Positions 9,901-17,356 of a stretch of 64,000 bases of DNA are shown here, in pieces. A model generated the notes under the pieces. That model was given only the letters and a program-made list of their open reading frames with translations, made no database searches and was not told where the DNA came from. Source of the stretch: Marinobacter sp. THAF197a. Its GTDB lineage: Bacteria > Pseudomonadota > Gammaproteobacteria > Pseudomonadales > Oleiphilaceae. The first letter of the stretch is position 1; each line of letters starts with the position of its first letter. Made by a program: the position numbers and the translations under genes. The stretch spans positions 372,001 through 436,000 of the forward strand of contig NZ_CP045324.1 in assembly GCF_009363275.1 (NCBI RefSeq), in the 5' to 3' direction.

Positions 9901-10094
9901 AGCGGCACGTTGTCCGGGTCCGATCTGAGCAGGGTTTCCAGGTACGCCAGCGACACCGGGTCTGGGTCGCTCAGGTAGCGCAAGTCGTCATACGCGCTCT
10001 GACGGGGAAAGAGCAGGTAGAGCACGAGTGCCAGGAGGGCTCCCATCATTAACAGGGCTGGCAGACTGAAAAAGGCAGGCCGGCGCTGTCTCAT
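6921..10094 (-). CDS. pelB: PelB, TPR periplasmic scaffold and outer-membrane porin for Pel
   Basis: The 1057-aa protein has one N-terminal membrane helix (residues ~13-30), a long superhelical TPR region occupying most of the chain, and a C-terminal beta-barrel of about 300 residues rich in alternating aromatic/polar strands that ends in TYTIYFGR. PelB links PelA in the periplasm to the outer membrane and provides the export pore. It is shorter than the Pseudomonas protein (about 1190 aa), which probably reflects fewer TPR units. The gene begins 3 bases after pelA and ends 12 bases before pelC. Confidence 0.92.
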   Translation of the reverse strand: MRQRRPAFFSLPALLMMGALLALVLYLLFPRQSAYDDLRYLSDPDPVSLAYLETLLRSDPDNVPLRINLGRMQHQVGQYDKARTTLAPLLELSSVPSRAMESYLELLVSQVHSASGPERRETLTQSLADALQQTLSNDYSVERKLALAEPALPLLKPEAQLVIRQRLFEEASGSERLALATQLARQYEAMEQPGRAADILQSTRDLVPEARRFAYNQNLIRIELAAGQPAKALALFRSAFDDGSMDAARLREGIRLASLAGADELRRSWLGMLALAEPANPGVQREWWQTQLGEGDIAGAFETLRRMQSNFEPLPQRDWQTAAQVLEWNGQPAEALGYWRRLYRATDSRLAFDRATRLAAELFQWQLLADLFNTARERGSLNADGFRELADALVSLAKLDEAETRLRQGLKLFPESSALAERLTELLLNRRRLPEVIALLETRRTLTDAERLQLARLYWRTRDPESAFKVLSVELDDPALAAEASEMRLQLATLLGQTGFLEAEYQRLSNRAPEQITPDGREQLLNLAVMFNDLPRAVQLARQRLAETNDPRYLGAIAEYQLELNDWTGLSATLDTWQAEAESAETSPRYWTLRALLHQHRDQDREASVAFENAARLAPDSTDVLVSWSWFLLAHPERLPGHLPQLLQQLSANPSRQSYGVLAYGYQAMGDQARAMAWLAQGRQAHPGDADWLLAMAPLAEQTGARAEGQAMRRRAITLKGANLEQAKDSALFPAPQQTGEVTGPLYRFNNRAPQLGIRNRDIGGFSIRDQTLQGQFSHDRFRWLFSTSTLSASGRGLLLSTPATGQDARLQLQNNTSNTLLTVSLGHLTRSGGSKTTAGAEISGQPGDRFSITAGAELNERPLDSAEAWWLASRDSFYTSATYQPFPRLLLFSRLESLSFDTNTGTALGSGYGLDAIGSYTLFREDPGWQLSLGYRRQSLNLAGALDTNTARQLEPGASPGSLVAADYERIGVESRWYHGEPHALYRTAPEPRFFVGLAAGYVLSTSSPDFGVNLGMGWRVVGDDELALSLDYTSDGLDGSTRTDLNLTYTIYFGR

Positions 10095-10097
10095 CGC

Positions 10098-12857
10098 TTA
10101 CCGGCACTCCAGTTCCAGTGGGCCGCCATGGCGGGTCTGGCTGCTGAATACCATGCCTCTGCTGTTTTTATGACGCTGCAGGGTCGGGCCTCCGGTTTGT
10201 TTGCAGTCCGAGGCGCCGGCGATCACCACCTCAAGTGGCTGGTGACCCGTAAAATCTGCCGCAATCTGCCAGCCCGAGCGAGTGCGATTGCGCCGCCAAC
10301 TGTTGATTGAGGCGTTCGCGCTCCGGAGATAGGGACCGGGGGAGGGCGTGTCTCCCAGGTATAGTTGAGCTTCAGTTCCTGCCAGGTGCACAAACCGTTG
10401 ACCGCTGGCGTCGTTGAATCCGGCAACACCCCTGCTGCGATCAAGGTCCGGATAGAGGGATAGGTCAATCCGAGCGGTCGTGGGGTGATGCAGCCCGCGC
10501 CAGGTAAACCCACCGTCTTCGTCTACCCGCAAAGCTGAATAATAATGTGACTGCACCCGTCGAGCGTAGTCACTCAGGAACAGGGGGGTTACGTCCTGAG
10601 CGAGAGCGTACCGGTAGACTTCTTCAAGGGCCGACAGAGATTCTGGCTTGGTTCCCGAGTAATAGTGGTAATAAATACCGATGGGCTTCAAACGGCCCCG
10701 CTCTTCCAGAATCTGGAAGCTGTCGGTAACGTTGCGGAAGCCATAGAAGGGGCCCGTCCATAGATTGGTGAACACGTTCTCGTTCATGACGGGTGCATAA
10801 ACCTGCAACTCGTCGCCAATGGGGCGGGCGTCCGGCCAGACACCGGCGACGCCGGAATCGTAGGGCAGAGGATGAGTGTCGCCACCGTTTACGTTCACCA
10901 GCCCGAGCTCCCGTACCATGGCCAGAGATTGCTGGCCGGGCCGGGCATCGCCGGTCCAAAGGAACACCGATACCGGTTTCTGTGTCGGGGCCAGAGCACG
11001 GTTGATGTAGTCGACGGATCCGGTGATTTCCCGCTCCGGCGTTGCGTGATAACCGGGGATGGTCATGGCATATCCATACAGGGTGTATTCCAGCCTGGGC
11101 GCATTCCCGCCTTCAATGGCACCCCAGAAAAAAGGATGGCTGTATGTGTGAGAAGCTACCTCCACATGTCCAAGCCGGAACTGGCGGCGAGCCAGCGCTT
11201 CGGCCTCGGCACTGGCTTTTGGGTAAAGCCCCTTTGGCGACACTTCAGCCTCAATGACCGACACCGTATGAGGAATGGCAAAGCGCTCAATAATGCGCTC
11301 GCCAATGACCTGGGCGGCCAGGGGGCTGCCGGGTAGCTCGGCCCGGGACACGAAGCCGTCACCGTCGATATGGGCGGTCAGGATACGACGACCGCTCTCC
11401 GTCGTGGTGTCGACGGCTGGAAATGAGCGTAGTTTTAGCGCTGCACGGAGGAACTCGAACGGATCGAACAGCCAGAAAGCCTGGTCGCCGGGCCCCGTTT
11501 CCAACACGAACGGCGTGATGGCAGCGCCGCCCTTGGTAAATGTGTAAACCGGATGATAGACCTCGCCGTTGGACCCGGTGGCGATAAGCCAGGGCTCACC
11601 GCCGGACTCCGTGGGCAGCAGATCGGGCCGGGACACCGGCAGCCGGCCTCCCTCATAGTTGAGGACCGAGCTGTGTTGCCTGTCAAACGTCAGAGGAACC
11701 GCTGGTGACGTCGCCCGAGACCCGCCCAGAAGAGACTGGCAGTCAGATTGAGCTGGTGCCAGGCCAAAGGTGACCACGGGCAGGTCTGGGGACTGGTGTG
11801 CAGTCAGCCAACGGCAGATTTCAGAGTGCCTGTTACCCGTTTCCCACCAAAGTACAACCCCAGCGAACCGGTCCTGAACGGGTTCCCGGGGCGGTGGTTC
11901 CAATGCTGAGCGATACACAGGCACCAGGCCCAGCCGCTCCAGAACGATGCCCAGACGCCGGTGTGCGGCGCTCCGATCCATATTGTCGGTGGGGAGATCA
12001 TGAAAGACCAGTACGTGGCGTTTAACGGTTTCCGGATAGGTCGGCCCCAGGCGGTTCAGAGCGCCGTTGCTGACGTAGGGGATAAAACCCTCGGATCGCA
12101 GTTGCGTCGCATGACTAACGGCCGATGCGACATCCCTGACATAGTCGATGGCGATCAGGGGTATGCCCGGGTGTGCGTCTTGCCAATGGGCAATCTGTCC
12201 GGCTAGCCAGTCCCGGTCACTATCAGTGACGGAAGTGTAACGATCCCCTGCGGCATCGTATCCGCCTCGCCAGGACTCAAAGGCGAGCGCATCGACCATG
12301 CCGTGTACAGCCTCGGGCAGATGAAAGCCTCGGTTGATAATAAGCACGATGCCTGGGTAACGCTCGCGGATATCCTTGATCAGTTCAGCCTGTCCGAGGG
12401 CAAAGTCCTCAGGCGCCGCGTTGCCTTCGGCCGTAAGCAGGTGGCTGTCCAGCGTATCCATGAACAGCCCGGAAAACCCTCGGGACAGTGCCGGTGCGAC
12501 CAGCCGCTCGAGCAGGAAATCCCGGACTTCGGGTTTCCTCAGGTCCAAAACCGAGCTCTTCCACGCGGCATTGACGCCAAGTTTCCAGGCCTCTGGTACC
12601 TCGCGGAAATACCGGTGTGATTTCGCAATTTCGCCAACACTGAGATAGGAGATTGGCCGGGTGCTACCCTGTTTCAGCAGATCAAGGCGTGCGTCGGTTG
12701 TCTGGTTCTGCTGCAGGACCACCCAGTCATAACCATAGAGCGCGCCGATCGGCGATTCATGGCCGTAATAGAAGGCAATGTTGTTCACTGACGTTGCGGC
12801 AGCGTGATTTGTCAGAGCGAAAAAAGCCAACAGAATCAGACAGCAGGTTCTTGGCAT
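10098..12857 (-). CDS. pelA: PelA, periplasmic Pel deacetylase/glycoside hydrolase
   Basis: The 919-aa exported protein begins with a cleavable signal peptide (residues 1-21). An N-terminal GH-type hydrolase barrel follows, with likely catalytic E194 in LAFESW and the DTLDSH segment near 134-139. After a central Rossmann-like region comes a polysaccharide deacetylase domain with metal-binding motifs HIDGDGF (496-502) and SHTYSHP (569-575). PelA partly deacetylates Pel, making it cationic, and can also cleave it. It is the first gene of the operon; a TATACT-like -10 lies about 66 bases upstream. Length is close to that of the Pseudomonas protein. Confidence 0.94.
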   Translation of the reverse strand: MPRTCCLILLAFFALTNHAAATSVNNIAFYYGHESPIGALYGYDWVVLQQNQTTDARLDLLKQGSTRPISYLSVGEIAKSHRYFREVPEAWKLGVNAAWKSSVLDLRKPEVRDFLLERLVAPALSRGFSGLFMDTLDSHLLTAEGNAAPEDFALGQAELIKDIRERYPGIVLIINRGFHLPEAVHGMVDALAFESWRGGYDAAGDRYTSVTDSDRDWLAGQIAHWQDAHPGIPLIAIDYVRDVASAVSHATQLRSEGFIPYVSNGALNRLGPTYPETVKRHVLVFHDLPTDNMDRSAAHRRLGIVLERLGLVPVYRSALEPPPREPVQDRFAGVVLWWETGNRHSEICRWLTAHQSPDLPVVTFGLAPAQSDCQSLLGGSRATSPAVPLTFDRQHSSVLNYEGGRLPVSRPDLLPTESGGEPWLIATGSNGEVYHPVYTFTKGGAAITPFVLETGPGDQAFWLFDPFEFLRAALKLRSFPAVDTTTESGRRILTAHIDGDGFVSRAELPGSPLAAQVIGERIIERFAIPHTVSVIEAEVSPKGLYPKASAEAEALARRQFRLGHVEVASHTYSHPFFWGAIEGGNAPRLEYTLYGYAMTIPGYHATPEREITGSVDYINRALAPTQKPVSVFLWTGDARPGQQSLAMVRELGLVNVNGGDTHPLPYDSGVAGVWPDARPIGDELQVYAPVMNENVFTNLWTGPFYGFRNVTDSFQILEERGRLKPIGIYYHYYSGTKPESLSALEEVYRYALAQDVTPLFLSDYARRVQSHYYSALRVDEDGGFTWRGLHHPTTARIDLSLYPDLDRSRGVAGFNDASGQRFVHLAGTEAQLYLGDTPSPGPYLRSANASINSWRRNRTRSGWQIAADFTGHQPLEVVIAGASDCKQTGGPTLQRHKNSRGMVFSSQTRHGGPLELECR

Positions 12858-12922
12858 GGGTAGCGCGGTTGCTCAACACGTGGTGAAAAGAAAGCTTCGG
12901 GAAAACCAAGCATGAGTGAGGA

Positions 12923-12928
12923 AGTATA
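12923..12928 (-). promoter_or_regulatory. Possible -10 element of the pel operon
   Basis: On the minus strand the bases read TATACT, five of six matching the sigma-70 -10 consensus, about 66 bases upstream of the pelA start. No convincing -35 hexamer is seen 16-18 bases further upstream, so the promoter would need an activator or be weak. The assignment is tentative. Confidence 0.3.
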
Positions 12929-12998
12929 GTGTCTTGGTCGCCACTTTGCCGCATCGGTGCTATCCATATCCAGGCCAAGGACACCGACATCACACCAC

Positions 12999-13024
12999 AA
13001 AAAAAGCCCACTCAAGGTGGGCTT
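12999..13024 (-). terminator. Rho-independent terminator of tRNA-Arg
   Basis: On the minus strand an 8-bp stem AAGCCCAC/GTGGGCTT with a five-base loop runs directly into a run of seven or more T. It begins about 12 bases after the tRNA CCA end, so it should terminate the tRNA transcript ahead of the pel operon. Confidence 0.85.
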
Positions 13025-13035
13025 CTTGTGCAATA

Positions 13036-13112
<77 letters not shown>

Positions 13113-13203
13113 ATTTCGAAACTGCGGATTGCTCGTCAATTTCGAGTGCGCAATCTTACGTGCGCCGGGCGCGTCTGTCCAGCCCCTCGCGGTAACTCTG
13201 TTT

Positions 13204-13749
13204 TCACACCTTCGGCAGTTTCTGTTCCGGTGTGATACTGACCAGATCAGTGTCATTGCTGAAGGTGACTTCGCCGTCCTGCATCGACACCTGTAGCGTC
13301 ATTGAGCGCTCCACCAGGCGAGCCAGTGCGGCGGTGTTCTCCGCGGGAAGATCGACGATGGTCAGGTTGCCAAATCTTTCCAGCTTGTTATGGTGTTTCT
13401 CCCACCACACCGGCACGGCACGGCCGCCGTAGGTATACAGAATCACCTGCTGCGACCGGTTGCAGGCTTTGCGAACCCGGTCTTCGTCTGGCAGGCCCAG
13501 CTCTACCCAGAGTTCGATGTCATCGGTCAGGGATTTCTGCCACAGCTCCGGTTCGTCATCGGTGCTCAGGCCTTTGGTAAACTCCAGCGTATCTGTGGCG
13601 TTCAGGGCAAAGGCCAGCAGCCGGATCATCATTCGCTCGTCGGTTTCTGACGGGTGGCGGGCGATGGTCAGGTGGTGGTCGGCATAGTAATGCCGGTCCA
13701 TATCTGCGATATGGAGTGTGGCTTTGAAGATAGTGGCTTTCAGTGCCAT
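13204..13749 (-). CDS. yaeQ: YaeQ family protein
   Basis: The 181-aa cytosolic protein starts MALKATIFKATLHIADMDRH and contains LTIARHPSETDERMM and ELGLPDEDRVRKAC, the hallmark blocks of the YaeQ family. YaeQ has a PD-(D/E)XK-nuclease-like fold; it was noted as able to compensate for loss of the elongation factor RfaH in E. coli, but its biochemical role is not established. The start at 13749 is chosen by alignment to the family; an upstream in-frame ATG at 13812 would add 21 atypical residues and overlap the divergent lrgA-like region. Confidence 0.93.
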   Translation of the reverse strand: MALKATIFKATLHIADMDRHYYADHHLTIARHPSETDERMMIRLLAFALNATDTLEFTKGLSTDDEPELWQKSLTDDIELWVELGLPDEDRVRKACNRSQQVILYTYGGRAVPVWWEKHHNKLERFGNLTIVDLPAENTAALARLVERSMTLQVSMQDGEVTFSNDTDLVSITPEQKLPKV

Positions 13750-13818
13750 TGAGCGTCCTGTGTTTTGGGTGGCAGGGCAATAGTGTAGAGCAATTTTGAC
13801 TTGGCAGGGCATAGCGGC

Positions 13819-14184
13819 ATGGTGGTGTTGCGGGGTTTTCTGGTTCTGGTGGTGTTTTTTCTGCTGGGTGAGGCGGTGCGGGTACTGGTGGGGTTGCCCA
13901 TCAGCGGCGGTGTTCTGGGTATGGTGATGGCAACGTTTACCCTGATGCTTCGCGGTCGGGTAACCGACGAGCTGGCGGCAGCCAGCCAGGGGCTGATATC
14001 GGTTCTGGTGTTACTGATCACGCCCGGTGTTGTTGGTGTGTTCTTTATTGCTGATCAGTTTGCCGGGCACTGGACAGCCGTGGTGGTGGCGTTGGTCGTA
14101 GGCACGTTGTTGAGTGTATTCACCACGTTGCTGTTGATGAAGAAACTGACGACAGAGCAAGCCCGAGGTGATCAACATGACTGA
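13819..14184 (+). CDS. LrgA/CidA family membrane protein
   Basis: This is a protein of about 121 aa with four hydrophobic segments, containing GLPISGGVLGMVMATFTLML and LLITPGVVGV, which are typical of LrgA/CidA proteins. These small inner-membrane proteins work with LrgB/CidB partners; proposed roles include holin-like control of murein hydrolases and pyruvate or small-acid transport. ATG at 13819 is preferred, with AGGG about 10 bases ahead; a TTG at 13801 is possible. It overlaps the following lrgB-like gene by 8 bases, so the two are translationally linked. Confidence 0.88.
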   Translation: MVVLRGFLVLVVFFLLGEAVRVLVGLPISGGVLGMVMATFTLMLRGRVTDELAAASQGLISVLVLLITPGVVGVFFIADQFAGHWTAVVVALVVGTLLSVFTTLLLMKKLTTEQARGDQHD

Positions 14185-14902
14185 TCAACCGGGCGGATTC
14201 AACGCTTTGCTGGCGGCCTGGACGGCTGGCCCCATGTTGTCTATCGGTCTTACCCTGGGCGCCTTTATCGTGGCCCAGTGGCTGTTTGCCAGGCTGCGGC
14301 GCCCGTTGTGGTTGCCGCCGGTGATGATTGCGGCGCTGTTGCTGGCGGCGGTGGTTGCCGCCAGTGGCCTGGGCTTTGAACGTTACGAGGCGGGTGCGCG
14401 CTGGCTAACGGTGCTGCTTGGGCCGGCAACGGTTGCACTTGGTATTCCCCTGTATCAGCAGATGCATCACATCCGGGCGCTGTGGCGGCCGATTATGGTG
14501 ACTTTGCCCCTGGCCGCAAGCCTGGCGGCGATCTATGCCCTGGCTATTGCCTGGTTGATGGGGGCGGCGCCAATGGTGTTGGCATCACTGGCGCCAAAAT
14601 CCGTTACGGCGCCCATTGCGATGGGAATCACTGAGGAGTTGGGCGGGTCGGTGTCGCTCACACTGGGCGGACTGCTGATCACCGGTGTGCTGGCCTCGTT
14701 GTTCGTGGACTGGTGCGCCCGCTGGCTCCGGATTACCGACCACCGAATCATCGGTTTTGCCCTTGGCCTCAATGGTCACGCCATTGGCACGGCCCGTGCG
14801 TTTGAGATCAGTCATACTGCTGGCGCCTTTGCGTCTCTGGGGATGGGGCTGACGGGTGTGTTCACGGCGTTGTTCCTGCCGCTGGCCTTCTGGATGATCT
14901 GA
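14177..14902 (+). CDS. LrgB/CidB family membrane protein
   Basis: The protein of about 241 aa has multiple membrane segments and the LrgB signature ASLAPKSVTAPIAMGITEEL plus GHAIGTARAFE near the C-terminus. It is the obligate partner of the LrgA-like protein encoded just upstream. ATG at 14177 is chosen over GTG at 14168 because it begins MTDQPG, and either start overlaps the end of the lrgA-like gene. Function in this group of organisms is inferred only from family: membrane stability, autolysis or small-molecule export. Confidence 0.9.
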   Translation: MTDQPGGFNALLAAWTAGPMLSIGLTLGAFIVAQWLFARLRRPLWLPPVMIAALLLAAVVAASGLGFERYEAGARWLTVLLGPATVALGIPLYQQMHHIRALWRPIMVTLPLAASLAAIYALAIAWLMGAAPMVLASLAPKSVTAPIAMGITEELGGSVSLTLGGLLITGVLASLFVDWCARWLRITDHRIIGFALGLNGHAIGTARAFEISHTAGAFASLGMGLTGVFTALFLPLAFWMI

Positions 14903-14949
14903 TACATTTATTAGCAAAAAGTTAAGTACAAATGGTTGCAATTCTCGTT

Positions 14950-14968
14950 TGTAATGACAATAATTATC
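14950..14968 (+). promoter_or_regulatory. Fur-box-like site upstream of bfd
   Basis: The 19 bases match the classical Fur consensus GATAATGATAATCATTATC at about 15 positions, with AATGACAATAATTATC as the core. The site lies about 31 bases before the bfd start, where bound Fe-Fur would block transcription. This fits iron-repressed expression of bfd. Match quality was judged by eye. Confidence 0.7.
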
Positions 14969-14999
14969 ACTAACGTTTTTCAGTTGGTGAGTTCCTCCT

Positions 15000-15206
15000 A
15001 TGTATGTATGCCTGTGTGTCGGGGTAACAGACAGAGAAATCCGCGAAGCGGCGGATAACGGTATCAGCTCCATGCGTCAGTTGGGCAAGGAGTTGGGTGT
15101 TGGGCGCCAGTGTGGCCGTTGCGCCTGCACCGCCCGGGAAATCCTGAAGGAAGCACGCTCTCCTGACTACCTGACCCTTGCTAATATGCTGGCCCAGCCC
15201 GCCTGA
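15000..15206 (+). CDS. bfd: Bacterioferritin-associated ferredoxin
   Basis: The 68-aa [2Fe-2S] protein has the four Bfd cluster ligands at C4, C6, C38 and C41, with the same spacing as the E. coli protein, and an extra C43. Bfd docks on bacterioferritin and reduces its core so that stored iron can be released. A Fur-box-like site lies just upstream, so it is probably induced by iron starvation, and bfr follows 129 bases later on the same strand. GTTCCTCC is seen ahead of the ATG but no strong Shine-Dalgarno sequence. Confidence 0.95.
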   Translation: MYVCLCVGVTDREIREAADNGISSMRQLGKELGVGRQCGRCACTAREILKEARSPDYLTLANMLAQPA

Positions 15207-15335
15207 CACTCGCGGGCATCAGACTCCTCATCGTGGAGCGGGAAACCCTCGCAATATCGCCACAGACATTTTTTATCAGCTACAAACCGGCTATCCTGAT
15301 TAACTGACAACTCAGCAAATCAAAGGACTCCGGCT

Positions 15336-15812
15336 ATGAAAGGCGATAAAAAAGTCATTCAGTTCCTGAACAAGGTGCTCGCCAACGAGCTGACCGCCAT
15401 CAACCAGTACTTCCTGCACTCGCGCATGTACAAGGACTGGGGTATCGCCAAACTGGCGGCCAAGGAATACGAAGAATCCATCGACGAAATGAAACATGCC
15501 GATCAGCTGATCGAGCGCATCCTGTTTCTTGAAGGACTGCCCAACCTGCAGGACCTGAACAAGCTGCTGATTGGTGAAAATGTCCAGGAAATGATCGAGT
15601 GTGATCTCAAACTCGAGCACACCGCCCACACCGATCTCAAGGAAGCCATTCTTTATTGTGAGCAGGTGCAGGATTTCACCAGCCGTGAACTCTTCCGCAG
15701 CATCCTCGACAGCGAAGAAGAACACATCGACTGGCTGGAAACCCAATTGGAAATGATTTCCCAGATGGGCATCCAGAACTACATCCAGCTTCAATCCTCA
15801 GCCGCGGAGTAA
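15336..15812 (+). CDS. bfr: Bacterioferritin
   Basis: The 158-aa four-helix-bundle iron-storage protein starts MKGDKKVIQFLNKVLANELT. Ferroxidase-centre residues are visible: E18 in ANELT, E51 and H54 in SIDEMKHAD, and EEEHIDW near residue 127-133. The methionine in DEMKHAD corresponds to the haem ligand M52. Bfr subunits form a 24-mer that oxidises Fe(II) and stores it as mineral. AAAGGACTC gives a Shine-Dalgarno sequence. It pairs functionally with the upstream bfd and lies 9 bases from the downstream phosphomannomutase gene, so read-through is possible. Confidence 0.96.
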   Translation: MKGDKKVIQFLNKVLANELTAINQYFLHSRMYKDWGIAKLAAKEYEESIDEMKHADQLIERILFLEGLPNLQDLNKLLIGENVQEMIECDLKLEHTAHTDLKEAILYCEQVQDFTSRELFRSILDSEEEHIDWLETQLEMISQMGIQNYIQLQSSAAE

Positions 15813-15821
15813 GCACTGACA

Positions 15822-17177
15822 ATGGACCTGTCATGTTTCAAGGCCTACGACCTCCGTGGTCGGGTGCCGGACCAGCTCAACCCCATCCTGGCTGAAAAGA
15901 TTGGCCGGGCCTACGTAGCCATTACCGGCGCGAAAAAAGTCATCGTGGGTTACGACATCCGGCTCTCGAGCCCGGAGATCACCGAGGCCCTGAGTTCCGG
16001 CCTGATGGCCGCGGGTGCCGATGTTTATGACATCGGCCTGTGTGGCACCGAGCAGGTGTATTTTGCGACCAGCCACTACGGTATGGACGGTGGCATCATG
16101 GTCACTGCCAGCCACAACCCGAAAGATCACAACGGCATGAAAATGGTTGGCCCCGAGTCACGGCCGATCAGCTCCGACAACGGCCTGAACGACATTCGTG
16201 ACCGGGTTCTCGAGCCCTTCGCCAACGCCCCGGAACAGGGCCGTTACGAAACGCTGGAAGTGATGAGTGCCTACGTAGACCACCTTCTGGGCTACATCGA
16301 TGCGGCCAGCCTCAAGCCCATGACCATCGTCTGCAACGCGGGTAACGGTGGTGCGGGACTGGTGATTGACGAACTGGAACAGCACCTGCCGTTCGAGTTC
16401 GTGAAAGTGCACCACCAGCCGGATGGCCACTTCCCCAACGGCGTACCCAACCCGATCCTGCCGGAGAACCGCACCGCCACCGCCGACGCCGTGATCGAAC
16501 ATGGCGCCGCCATGGGCATCGCCTGGGACGGCGACTACGACCGCTGCTTCTTCTTCGACGAAAACGGCCGGTTCATTGAAGGCTACTACGTCGTGGGCCT
16601 GCTGGCTGACCAGTTCCTGCGCAAGACCGGCGGTGGCAAAGTCATCCACGACCCCCGCCTCACCTGGAACACCCTGGACCTGGTCAAAGCCGCTGGCGGC
16701 CAAGCCATCGAAAGCAAAACCGGCCACGCTTTCATCAAGCAGAGAATGCGCGACGAAGACGCCGTCTACGGCGGCGAAATGAGCGCCCACCACTACTTCC
16801 GCGACTTCGCCTACTGCGACAGCGGCATGATCCCCTGGCTACTGATCGCCGAACGCCTGTGCCAGTCCGGCAAACCCCTGTCGTCCCTGATCGACGCCAG
16901 AATAGAAGCCTATCCGGCCAGCGGCGAAATCAACCGCACCATCCACGATCCCGCCAAAGTCATCGCCGCCATCGAAGCCAAATACAGCCCCGGCGCCAAA
17001 AACGTCAGCTTCGTCGATGGCCTGAGCGTCGAATTCGACAACTGGCGCTTCAACCTCCGGATGTCGAACACCGAACCGGTGGTCCGCCTGAACGTGGAAT
17101 CAAGGGCAGACAAAGCGTTGATGGAAGAGAAAACGGAAGAGTTGTTGCAGGAAATGGACAGGTTGAACACCAACTAA
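15822..17177 (+). CDS. cpsG: Phosphomannomutase (CpsG/ManB type)
   Basis: The 451-aa alpha-D-phosphohexomutase starts with CFKAYDLRGRVPDQLNP, nearly as in E. coli CpsG. The phosphoserine loop is TASHNP with S97, the Mg2+ loop is DGDYDRC, and the sugar-binding loop is GEMSAHH. The C-terminal phosphate-binding segment reads RMSNTEPVVRLNVE. It interconverts mannose-6-P and mannose-1-P, leading to GDP-mannose for surface polysaccharides. It follows bfr by 9 bases. A glucose-phosphate activity as in AlgC cannot be excluded, but the closest motif match is to CpsG/ManB. Confidence 0.9.
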   Translation: MDLSCFKAYDLRGRVPDQLNPILAEKIGRAYVAITGAKKVIVGYDIRLSSPEITEALSSGLMAAGADVYDIGLCGTEQVYFATSHYGMDGGIMVTASHNPKDHNGMKMVGPESRPISSDNGLNDIRDRVLEPFANAPEQGRYETLEVMSAYVDHLLGYIDAASLKPMTIVCNAGNGGAGLVIDELEQHLPFEFVKVHHQPDGHFPNGVPNPILPENRTATADAVIEHGAAMGIAWDGDYDRCFFFDENGRFIEGYYVVGLLADQFLRKTGGGKVIHDPRLTWNTLDLVKAAGGQAIESKTGHAFIKQRMRDEDAVYGGEMSAHHYFRDFAYCDSGMIPWLLIAERLCQSGKPLSSLIDARIEAYPASGEINRTIHDPAKVIAAIEAKYSPGAKNVSFVDGLSVEFDNWRFNLRMSNTEPVVRLNVESRADKALMEEKTEELLQEMDRLNTN

Positions 17178-17210
17178 AGCGCAAGCAGGAAACCAGGATA
17201 AGTCTCTGGG

Positions 17211-17288
17211 GCAGGATAGAGGGGGAGCCTTCCAAAACAATCAGGAAAGCCACGGTTTCCGTTTTGGAAGGCTCCCCCTCTATCTTGC
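17211..17288. repeat. Palindromic repeat, copy A (conserved core, locus-specific arms)
   Basis: A 24-base perfect inverted repeat (17215-17238 with 17261-17284, extending to about 28 with one mismatch) surrounds a 22-base centre that itself contains a small GGAAA/TTTCC hairpin. The inner 36 bases (17231-17266) are identical at 33 positions to a second copy at 42574-42609, whereas the outer arms of the two copies are unrelated in sequence although each is self-complementary. It lies between convergent cpsG and pldA. No T-run follows, so it is not a simple terminator. Confidence 0.85.
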
Positions 17289-17303
17289 CTGACCCCCAAC
17301 CCC

Positions 17304-17331
17304 AAGGTTTCCGTTTTGGAAGCCCTCCCCC
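17304..17331 (+). repeat. Partial (right-half) copy of the palindromic repeat
   Basis: Starting 52 bases after the equivalent place in copy A, the bases reading GGTTTCCGTTTTGGAAG recur, followed by CCCTCCCCC in place of GCTCCCCCT. It therefore repeats only the right half of copy A with slight divergence and has no matching left arm. It appears to be a decayed or partly duplicated element next to the complete copy. Confidence 0.7.
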
Positions 17332-17356
17332 TAACCCCGGTCTTGCACTAAATTCA

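Noticed and set aside
17211..17288. Palindromic repeat as an ordinary Rho-independent terminator
   Set aside because: There is no T run on either side and the stem far exceeds what a terminator needs. The conserved core between two loci also argues for a repeat element.
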